A stretch of DNA of 64,000 bases, taken from NCBI RefSeq assembly GCF_001949145.1, contig NW_019091402.1:1495050-1559049 (forward strand), in the 5' to 3' direction. Below, piece after piece: positions 56,345 to 64,000 of this stretch. Within the stretch, counting starts at the first letter, position 1. Every line of letters begins with the position of its first letter. Origin of the DNA: Acanthaster planci. Lineage: Eukaryota; Echinodermata; Asteroidea; Valvatida; Acanthasteridae. The notes under the pieces were generated by a model. It ran no database searches and had not been told where the DNA came from. It saw only the letters and a list, made by a program, of their open reading frames with translations. Both the position numbers and the translations under genes were made by a program.

Positions 56345-57885
56345 TTATTTGTGAGCTGTTACTCAAGGTTTGAGACGACAAGGAATGATTGCCTAATCGC
56401 ATTATTTTCAACTTGTTGGTCATAAGGGTGAATGGTTTAATTACACAGGTCTAAGTTAATTAAAAACAAATATTTTTTTCTTCCTCTTGCTTACTCTTAG
56501 CTAGGAATTATTCCATTTCCGTTGTCATAATGGTTGTCGGCCGCTCAAATGTGGTGGCCAAAAACCAATTTAGGCCTAATAATATTGAAAAATACTTTGA
56601 AAAAAATGAATCTGAAAAATGTTCGTATGAATCCTGTGTCACGAAGTCACAAAATATGTAAGCGCTAGGAATATGGAGGAGGAAAATTATAAATAGTAAA
56701 GACTTCGGAAGCAGAACAGTAAGACTAGATGTGTAATGTGTGACCCTTGTTTTTGCTTCAAAAATGATCAAACTGGCATTGAAGAGAAATACGAAAAGTG
56801 CATTGTGTTCATTTCCACTGGCGAAGTGGAAATTATGAGAGCCATATTTGCGAAGTATAGGATCACTTTAACTGTTGCTTAAATTGTACCAAAACATGAA
56901 AGGGCTGACAGACATATTTCGTAATGTAGTATTCAACTCAATCCTCCTCCTCCTTTTTTCCCTGTTGTTGTTTTGTTTTGTTCGAAGACTCAAACATCGC
57001 CTGCGTCCTTCAAAAGCACAATAGCTTTCAACCATTAAACAAGTTACCCTAACAGTAAATTAAATATTTACTCATCTTTTATTAGCGTAGCAAATTTTGA
57101 CTGTCCAGTTTTGCCGATTGTGTTTTCAGTAGAAACTGTTATTAGGCTCTTAATGTTTATGCGCGTGTACATTATGCAGATGTGGTAAATGTAACTTTTG
57201 TCATAAAGCATTCGCAAATGAATCTTCGCCTACCGTTCGTCAACATGTAATCCAGTTTTTGTTTTAACATCCAGTTTGCAAGTACATGTAATTGTGAACA
57301 TGTGTAAACGTCAGCGGTTGATATTGACAATATGAAATATTTGGGAATGTAACACATGTTTATTGGGAACTTCGTTTTTCTAATGCGAGGCAAACCGACC
57401 CAGTCCACCTTCTCTGCTACATAGGGGGCTTCTTGGCCCAAAGGCTCTATAATTTGTTTAGCGCTAAAATCATTAGACACCTTGCTCTACTCTGCATTGT
57501 TTAAAAGAAATGGCAGAGTAATACTGTGCACTACGTAGGCTGTGTAATGCAATTCAACGATATGCGGGGTCGCACGCGGTGACCTTCCGTGAACGATAGT
57601 ATACTTGCACAATAGGGGATTTTCCACCAAAATTTCAAGGGGCTAGCAAATTTTTTATTTTTATTTGAAAAAAAGCAAAGACAAATAAGGTGGATAAACG
57701 CAGATGTAATGTAAGTGTAACACTTGCATGTTGGAACTTCCAACTCCTTGGCCCAAATTCAACATCAACAGTGCCGTGTGTAGGGATTATCGCGCATCCA
57801 AATGATAACAACGTCTAGCACTTAGACTGTTGAATAACGTCATTTTACTCTTTTCCTCCTGGACAGGAGGGGGCGCCAAATATCA
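56345..57885. other. Intergenic, no gene recognised
   Basis: A 102-residue minus-strand frame (57172-57480) has mixed composition but no known domain. Nothing else was identified. Confidence 0.4.
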
Positions 57886-58651
57886 CTAATGTTGTAGCCG
57901 ATGTCTTGGGAGACTGTCTTTGTTCTTGAAGATTTCAATGACCTCGCGGATACGTAGGGGTGCCATTCTTCGATGCTGGCGATGAGATGGGCGTCATGCC
58001 ACTTGATAGCATGACGGTCTGTTTCATGTGACTATTTAACGACAGATGAGTTCTGGTAGTCTCCCCGTCGTCCACGTGCTCGTGTTCGTTGAGTCTACTG
58101 CTTATCGATCCCTGTCTCTCTCCCCCCGATGTACACTTGACCGTATTCACAGGGGATACTGAAGACGCAGGGTCAAGATTTGGGGTGTTGTTTGTCCTTG
58201 TGTGATGTGGGAGGTTTCTGATCTTGCTGGGTGCCGTGTAGAACAATCTGATGCCCTGTCTCTGGAGGATGCGTTGGATTTGGTGGGAAGTGGGACCTAG
58301 GTATGGGAGGGTGACTGTACTATCGTGTGTGTGGGGTTGACCTAGGGTAGAGGGGACCCATCGGTCGGGGCGAGGTGTTGGTTGCTGAGTCCTGACTTGG
58401 CTCTTCTTGAATCCGTTCCGCTGGAGTGCTGTGGAGATGTGGTGCCGAACGCTGTTCATGTTGCGATGGTCACACACGTTGTATGCCCGGCGTACGAGGG
58501 TGGTGTTGAGCGAGTCCTTGATCTTGGGGTGGTGAAGGGAGCGCTGATGGAAGATCTCCCCGTGATGCCACTGTGGGGCGTAAATCACTTCCATAATTAT
58601 TATTACCGCAAATGGGTCACTTGGGAGACATTCCCATAGGAACGTGCACAA
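57886..58651 (-). mobile_element. Penelope-like element 3' part with GIY-YIG endonuclease remnant
   Basis: A long frame encodes LVRRAYNVCDHRN, TVTLPYLGPTSHQIQRIL and GIRLFYTAPSKIRNL, the conserved linker of Penelope-like proteins. The next segment is shifted by one base. In the neighbouring frame it reads VFSIPCEYGQVYIG, the GIY-YIG signature. The C-terminal end REVIEIFKNKDSL is again in a different frame, followed by a stop at 57886. It is 5' truncated near 58620 and has frameshifts, so it is inactive. It is in opposite orientation to the reverse transcriptase fragment at 51179 and is a separate insertion. Confidence 0.85.
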
Positions 58652-58865
58652 ACTTTACTGTCCATTAATTCAATATATCCCTAATCTTAACCAAACTTTG
58701 CATGTTTTCCTGTTCCTAATCTATCATCTCTCAAAATGTGGACACTAAAAAGTTTCCTCCTTCTGGTAGTTGGGTCACTTGGGAGACATTCGAAATGTCT
58801 CCCTCATGACCGATGTCTCCCTAATGTTAAAAAATTTACCACAAAATGTCTCCCAAGTGACCTAT
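58613..58865. repeat. Short inverted-repeat cluster 'ggtcacttgggagacatt'
   Basis: The 18-base word occurs at 58615-58632 and 58773-58790 in direct orientation and inverted at 58844-58862. The last two form a hairpin that includes further 'atgtctccct' words. The first copy marks the truncation border of the Penelope fragment. Probably a small foldback element. Confidence 0.6.
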
Positions 58866-59169
58866 TTGGAAAAAATAATATATTAACCTTTTCTCAATAT
58901 ATTTTTGTTTTAATATCCAACTTACAATCTGTTGCAGACGTTTGGGAACGTGAACGCTCGATATGTAAAATATGAAGTCCTTTTGGGAGTAACGTATTCT
59001 TATTTGAAAGTTCGTTGTGCAGAGTAATAAAAATCGACCGGCTAGTGGCGCACAGCCTAGATTCCTTCTTAAATATTCTTCACAAGTTTCACGTTAATTC
59101 TTTTGCACTATATAACCGTGTTTTTTAAACACGGTGGACAGTTTAACATGACTCATCTGACAAATAGTC

Positions 59170-59600
59170 AGTGACGTCGATTACTCGATCTTGAAAGGTT
59201 CAGTGGACAGTTGATGCGAAACACACACCCGCGTGTATGACATCTGGAGAATTTTCCTCCCATACCCTTCACAATACTTGGCGCGTTTAATATTTGATGT
59301 ACATCCCTGCGCAAATACAATCAACTAGAATACCTGCCATTTTTATCCCCTTTTCACATCCACTATCTGGTAGATTTAAGCATAATACTGGTAGCAGAAG
59401 TGTGGGAGTCGGTTATTGATTTGGTTTGTACTCCACGCGCCAGCCTGCATTCACCTATTTAAACTTTTGCACAGGGACGTTGGTTGCTTCATCTCCAACT
59501 TGTTGGTGGTCAACTCAGTGTTGAAAGCCGGCTGATTTTGTCGCTTATGTATTAAACACTAGAGTCTCGCCAATGGACCCTGAATGCAGTTCACTGACAC
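59170..59600 (+). repeat. Upstream block of the kinase unit, displaced copy
   Basis: Matches the blocks that lie just upstream of kinases 1 and 2 (48940-49260, 49555-49640 and 53775-53860). In kinase 3 this block is separated from the gene by about 2.2 kb of inserted sequence, since the next homologous block resumes at about 61810. Confidence 0.6.
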
Positions 59601-59609
59601 AACAAAATA

Positions 59610-59804
59610 CCCCTATCAGCCCCAAGACCTCTTTGGCCATTCATAGGTTCTTTACCACACTATCTTACATGCAAGTTCCCTTTGCTTACCAGGCACAATT
59701 AAGCCACTTTTAGTTTAAAGCTCCCTCAACAGTCGAGATCATGAAAGGCAACTCTTGCAATGCCACCCCATTGACTAATACTAATGATATCCAATAAGGA
59801 GAAT
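59610..59804 (-). repeat. Dispersed repeat, inverted copy of 3393-3585
   Basis: Reverse complement of the element at 3393-3585. It sits directly at the point where the kinase-unit homology stops, suggesting it was part of the inserted DNA. Confidence 0.8.
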
Positions 59805-59936
59805 TTAGTCAAGTTGTTAGATAAAAATCGGGGTAAGACTTCCATACATGAAGTTCATTTTACATACATGTACACCCCGTCTATAAACCCTCTGAGACTG
59901 GTCCAAAATATTACATTTTCATTGAAAAATGTTATA

Positions 59937-60120
59937 CAGTTGACCCTCATTATAAAGGATACTGTCATAAAGTACTGCTATAAAGAACAGATTTCGGGAA
60001 TCCCGATTTCTTGAATTGTTATGTGTTTCTTTGTTTTTACACTCCTTTTATAACACAGTCCTGGTCATTACAAAGTAATTTGTCAGGTCCCTGCAACTTT
60101 GTTACAACGAGAGTCGACTG
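59937..60120. mobile_element. Pogo/Tigger-type MITE, 184 bases with TA duplication
   Basis: Begins 'cagttgaccctc' and ends 'gagagtcgactg', the reverse complement with two or three mismatches. TA dinucleotides flank it (59935-59936 and 60121-60122). The CAGTYGA-type end and 'attataaaggat'-like words are typical of pogo/Tigger elements. No transposase is encoded. Confidence 0.8.
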
Positions 60121-60182
60121 TACTCTGTCGCTGCTAAAATGGACTTTCCTGACCTCTGACTGATTTCTGGGAACTAATTGAT

Positions 60183-60266
60183 CCCCCCGCCCCCATCCAA
60201 TGTTGCATTAAAGGCTGTTGCGCGGCCAGGGCGAACCATTGCAACATTGGAATGGGGGGGGGGGGG
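60183..60266. repeat. C-rich/G-rich inverted repeat with G-run
   Basis: Left arm 'ccccccatccaatgttgca'-like (60183-60206) and right arm 'tgcaacattggaatgggg' (60240-60265) can pair. The right arm runs into 12-13 consecutive G, with more G-runs to about 60293, enough for a possible G-quadruplex. The repeated G tracts may also contain assembly errors. Confidence 0.6.
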
Positions 60267-60299
60267 CATTGGGGGTGATCGAAGGGGGGGGGCAAAATC

Positions 60300-61580
60300 T
60301 AAACCACCCGAATCCATGTTAACGCACACTGTGAAATGTTTCAAAGCATGGCATTAGACACATTGGTTTCTGGCAATTCTTACAAATCATACGAGTCTGT
60401 TTACGTTGGGTTCTCGTACTACAAACAACACACTTTCGTGTGCGTGCTGTCTTGTCGACAAGGTGGAGAAATCGAAGGAGTGCCATAAATCAGTTGCGAG
60501 ACATTGTCGATGGATACAAAGGACTTCGAACAACTTCGAACCTGGACCAGTACATTGCATAGCCAGGCCTTTTGTTGATGCCCATCGAGAGCAGCAGTGC
60601 GACAAAGGCCATCATTTCAGGAACATCCGTTGGAATCCAAGTACACTGAGAGTTAGCGGATATTGCAGATAGCGTCTGATCTGCATATCGGTTGGTCTCC
60701 CTCATCAGCAATAGCCAAACTGCTTCATAGAAGAGTTGAAATATATATAGGGGTGACAGATGACTGAAATTTTGGCTACACCTTGTCGGTTCCGTGAAGT
60801 TCACAAGTAGTGGCTTTTGGTAAGTGGAGGTTGCTTGCCATCCAGTCCTGCATGATTGAAAAATAATATTTGGACTAATAAGAACAATACTTACAAAGTG
60901 TTTACACCAAACATCAAAGCACTGTACATGAAAAAACTAGGAGTTATTCAGCTGTTCATTGAAGTGGTGATAGATGGGGCTGCCCTGTTTTGGGTTGGAC
61001 TAAAAGACCTATTCACACACACTGCCTGTAAACTAAATCTTGATTCACCGTACGTTTGGTTGTATACACTCACACTCTCAAAGTGGCATTCTGCCAAAGA
61101 AAGCGTGTTATGTTTTCCGTACCATATGCCAGTTAGTTGAGGGTGATCTTTAACATGTTTAAATTCTACTGGAAACCCACGACAAGTTACTCTGTGAGAC
61201 ACGGCGCAGTACATTTCAGGGTTTAAAGAATAAAGATCGGAATCCTTCCTTTTCCCTGATTAGCAAGTAGGATTCATGACACATTCGGACATCGGGAAAA
61301 ATATGGCAAGCCTCCTCCTAGTGGTTATAAAATGCAATACATTGCAGTGATAATGACTGAGACTAGAGTCTAGTTGCAAGGCTGTACATGTGTACGTGCC
61401 TTAGGCCTACCTGATGTTCGTCTTGGGGGTGCCCGGTGGCTTCGCTGTGCTCGTCACTGATTCTTCATCACTTTCCTCTGATGAGGACGAAGTTTCATTG
61501 GAGGACATTTCGGAGCTGCTACCTGCTAAAATTTCGTCAACGATGTCCGACGGCGCTGCCGTTTCGCCTCTTGTGGTTTT
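60300..61580 (-). mobile_element. Internally deleted piggyBac-type transposase
   Basis: Minus-strand pieces occur in order. At 61400-61580 is an acidic serine-rich N-terminus (SDIVDEILAG, ETSSSSEESDEE). At 60490-60840 is FTEPT, FQLFYEAV, ETNRYADQTL, WIPTDVPEMMAFVALL, MGINKRP and YWS...MSRN. After one TGA, FMALLRFLHLVDKTA continues directly into a C-terminal cysteine ribbon KCVVCST...MICKNCQKPMCLMPCF (60330-60430). The whole catalytic core with its aspartates is missing between LHLVD and the cysteine ribbon. It is therefore a dead derivative that keeps both ends of the protein. Confidence 0.88.
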
Positions 61581-62530
61581 TATAAGAACGCGCGAAGCGC
61601 GTCTTCAATACTCGTCCAATCAGAGCGCTCGAGACAATGTTAAAGGAGAGAGGGCGCTATTTACATTCCCGTTGCTGGCATTTTGGCCTGTGTGTCAGAG
61701 AGGAACATTGGTAACGAAGTGCCACAGAAATCATGTGCTAAAATGGCTCGTTGGTAAGGAACCCGCATGCCACTTTGAGCCCAGCGGGCACTTCTGGGGT
61801 GAAAGGGATATAATGACTGGTTGTCAAGTTCAGCGGAGAGCAAGGGTCGTGGGGTATGGAAACGCATAGACTGTGGGCCACTTTGACGAAGCCTTATGTT
61901 TTTTTATTTCTCTGGCTCAACTCTGACCGCCAACTAACAGTCACATAACAAGTTGTTAAAAAAATCTTAAAACGGATTCGGGGATGTTCGTAGGGAATTT
62001 CCCTCACGTTAATGAGTAAAAACAAGAAATTACAACTTAAAAAGTTTCGAAATAGTTGAACGTAGTCTGGTCTCTATCCTACCCAATGATCTACAAGGTG
62101 GCGTTCGGGGAGCAAGCTTGATGGTAAAATCCAAGATGACGTCATCCAACTGTGCCGTGATCAGTTGACGATAATGAAAAAAGGGATTGAGGGGTGTAAT
62201 TCACGTCGTCTAATCAGTTACTGGCAAGGTGATGCCCTTTTCAGAAGTGTCGCGGCACAAAGTCCAGCACTGTGTGGAAAGATTGCAGATATGTGAGGGC
62301 CAATATGTCGAATTTCAAGCTTGTCTTGGCGCGGAAAGCATGACAAGTGTACAAGAAGTAGGAGCCTAAGCCCAGAGACGTTCCATCCGTGACAACAGCA
62401 CAGCCACGGGCTCGTGAATCGCAGGTAGGCCTACGTACGGGCAGAAAGCATGGACTACTAGACATTATGAGTCTGCTTGGTTGTTTGAAAACACAAAGGT
62501 TGTTTGAAAATTTAATCGGATCGAACTTAA
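61581..62530. other. Upstream region of kinase 3
   Basis: Bases 61810-61870 match 49680-49760 upstream of kinase 1 ('taatgactggttgtcaagtt'-type wording). Bases 62530-62604 match the immediate leader of kinase 1, including 'gttaggtcgggcagtcga' and 'ccaaaatg'. The interval between is unmatched and has no gene. Confidence 0.5.
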
Positions 62531-62604
62531 TCTTATGCTGCAGTGGCACAGCGGCCAGCAAGTGTTAGGTCGGGCAGTCGAGACTGCACAAAGCGTATTC
62601 CAAA

Positions 62605-63675
62605 ATGTCTGACAAGCTGAGGGCCGAGTTTTCCTTGAAAAAGAAACTGGGAGAGGGAGGCTTCGGCGTAGTTTACCTCGGCCGAGAGCGAGAAACTTCT
62701 GAAAGGTATGCCCTGAAGATCCTACCCCTTAGTAGATCAGCCGTAACTGAAATGACTGCACTCTGCCAGCTCAGAAGGCATGATAACATCATCAAATACG
62801 CTCGACACATCGTTCTGGGTGATCATCGCATCTGCCTGGTCATGGAGTACTGCCAAGGCGGTGACCTGAACACGTTCTTGCTGTCACACCCCCCAGAACC
62901 TTCCAGAGATAGCCAGTTCATGAAGAACATCGCATCAGCTGTGGCCTTTCTGCATCATTTTGGCATCATACATCGTGATTTGAAACCAGATAACATTTTA
63001 CTGACAGCCGATGGTACCCTGAAAATTGCCGACTTCGGCCTGGCCAAACTCGCTTCAGACTCTCAACATAAAGGCAGTCTGTATGACTACTACATGTCAA
63101 CTGCATGTGGCCATATGTACTTCTTGGCCCCTGAAGTGATTACTGGACGTTACACGGAGAAAGCTGACGTATTCCAGATGGCAGAGATATTTGTCTGCCT
63201 AATGAAACGAAAGTGTCTCCCAGAAACGAAGATGTTAGTACCTTTTTACTTCGCAAAAAGTACCACTCCGAGGAAGTTCATTGGCCTTGGACAATCTCTA
63301 CATGAAGGTTACCTGAAACGTTATAAACTTTCTGACAGGCCGAATCTTCAAATAAGCCAAGAGTTCCGTGCATTGATAGAAAGAATGCTGCTGATGGGTC
63401 ACCACAGACGTCCGACAGCGGCTGAAGTGAAGGCCTCCCTGAATAATCTCGCTGATCCCTATAAGGTGGTTCGTGCCAGGGTTACCCACTCCAACGAAGG
63501 TGTTGAGCTTGTAGCAGCGAGTATTGGCACGGGGATTGCTGCAGGAGTTGTGGGAACAAGCCTAGGGGTCGCACTACTTGCTGCTGGTGTTGCGTTTGCT
63601 GCAGGGGGTCTAGTGCGATGGTTGACTCCTGATCCTCCGAGTCCAGACTACAAGGATGTCGGTAATAAGCGATAG
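62605..63675 (+). CDS. STK35/PDIK1L-like Ser/Thr protein kinase (kinase 3), intact, with hydrophobic tail
   Basis: 356 residues in one exon. GEGGFGVV (16-23), K38 in YALKIL, E49, HRDLKPDN (123-130), DFG 143-145, TACG then LAPEV (174-178) and RRP (268-270) are all present, so it should be catalytically competent. The segment TACGHMYFLAPEV..GRYTEKADVF supports STK35/PDIK1L affinity. Residues about 302-338 form a long Ala/Gly/Val-rich hydrophobic helix ending in RW, followed by a short polar TPDPPSPDYKDVGNKR tail. This looks like a C-terminal membrane anchor, a feature I do not know from vertebrate STK35. The DNA leader and 3' flank match kinase 1, which is its closest relative here. Confidence 0.92.
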   Translation: MSDKLRAEFSLKKKLGEGGFGVVYLGRERETSERYALKILPLSRSAVTEMTALCQLRRHDNIIKYARHIVLGDHRICLVMEYCQGGDLNTFLLSHPPEPSRDSQFMKNIASAVAFLHHFGIIHRDLKPDNILLTADGTLKIADFGLAKLASDSQHKGSLYDYYMSTACGHMYFLAPEVITGRYTEKADVFQMAEIFVCLMKRKCLPETKMLVPFYFAKSTTPRKFIGLGQSLHEGYLKRYKLSDRPNLQISQEFRALIERMLLMGHHRRPTAAEVKASLNNLADPYKVVRARVTHSNEGVELVAASIGTGIAAGVVGTSLGVALLAAGVAFAAGGLVRWLTPDPPSPDYKDVGNKR

Positions 63676-63967
63676 ACTCTCTCGATCCAAGGGCACAGAT
63701 CTGGGGGAGCAACGGGGCCTTGCTCTCAAGTCTTTCTTAAAAGGAGACAAAGGTGATTTTTGATAAGGTCTAGTTCCTCTCTCTTTTCTCCCAAAGTTTA
63801 CAAAGTATATGCCCTTTGTTCGTAGGTAGTTTGTGTGTTGGTACCGTGGTCTGCACGCTTCAGAGTAACGGTGATTAGATTCACTTTTGCGGTCCCTGAG
63901 CCACATAATTGTTTTTCACTGCGTTATTATAATTTTGTGTTGTTGTTTATTGCATTTTTCAGTGCAG
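63676..63967 (+). other. 3' flank of kinase 3
   Basis: The first about 110 bases resemble the sequence following kinase 1 at 50882-50990 ('atccaagggc', 'gggagcaa.ggg.ccttgc'). The rest is unmatched and AT-rich, with a pyrimidine-rich acceptor-like 'gcatttttcag' just before 63962. Confidence 0.5.
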
Positions 63968-64000
63968 TCGGTGGACTTCACATATTGGTTTCTGGTAGGT
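63968..64000 (+). repeat. 33-base exact match to 47125-47157, inverted
   Basis: The window's last 33 bases equal the reverse complement of 47125-47157. On the coding-like strand both can read VDFTYWFLVG, and here it follows an acceptor-like tract. The match is cut by the window end, so its full length is unknown. Confidence 0.8.

Noticed and set aside
61414-61869. 151-residue plus-strand frame with acidic serine stretch
   Set aside because: The acidic pattern makes better sense on the minus strand as the N-terminus of the adjoining piggyBac transposase relic.

Overview
This is animal genomic DNA, not bacterial. It is AT-rich and gene-sparse, with a multi-exon gene that has clean GT/AG junctions, degenerate transposons of animal families (piggyBac, pogo/Tigger, Tc1/mariner-type and Penelope-like), a 552-base assembly gap and two isolated N bases. 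Expanded C-type lectins, STK35/PDIK1L-like kinases and the frequent word 'taggcctac' suggest a marine invertebrate deuterostome (echinoderm, hemichordate or amphioxus). The exact taxon cannot be settled from the sequence alone.

Region 1 (about 1-38.5 kb) is a tandem array of short secreted proteins, all on the minus strand and all single-exon. Each has a signal peptide, a C-type lectin domain (CTLD) and a PAN/apple-like domain, about 262 residues in total. Five copies are intact (4111-4899, 20086-20874, 24089-24877, 31770-32552, 36434-37225). Three are pseudogenes in different states of decay (10105-10680, 12480-13268, 28447-29230), and smaller remnants lie near 14.6, 17.0 and 38.3 kb. The flanks of each gene are duplicated too, so the array grew by repeated copying of units of several kb. 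The assembly gap at 33697-34248 sits exactly where the flanks predict another lectin 5' end.

Region 2 (38976-43781, minus) is an ectonucleotide pyrophosphatase/phosphodiesterase of the ENPP6/ENPP7 type. I could reassemble it from five exons in continuous reading phase (415 residues, lacking only the N-terminal signal exon). A diverged copy of one of its exons plus adjoining intron lies inside the lectin array at 27848-28105.

Region 3 (about 44-49.7 kb) has no recognised gene. It holds a broken unidentified reading frame, a degenerate tandem repeat and small hairpins.

Region 4 (49.8-64 kb, plus strand) is a cluster of three intronless protein kinases related to STK35/PDIK1L: one pseudogene (49838-50881) and two intact genes (54032-55168, 62605-63675). 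Their kinase cores are similar but their hydrophobic C-terminal tails differ. The kinase flanks are also duplicated and were later invaded by transposons, including a deleted piggyBac copy, a pogo MITE, a Tc1-like MITE and Penelope-like reverse transcriptase and GIY-YIG fragments.

There is no evidence that the three gene groups form one pathway. A plausible reading is a lineage-specific, fast-evolving lectin locus next to a conserved ecto-enzyme and a second independent expansion of kinases.
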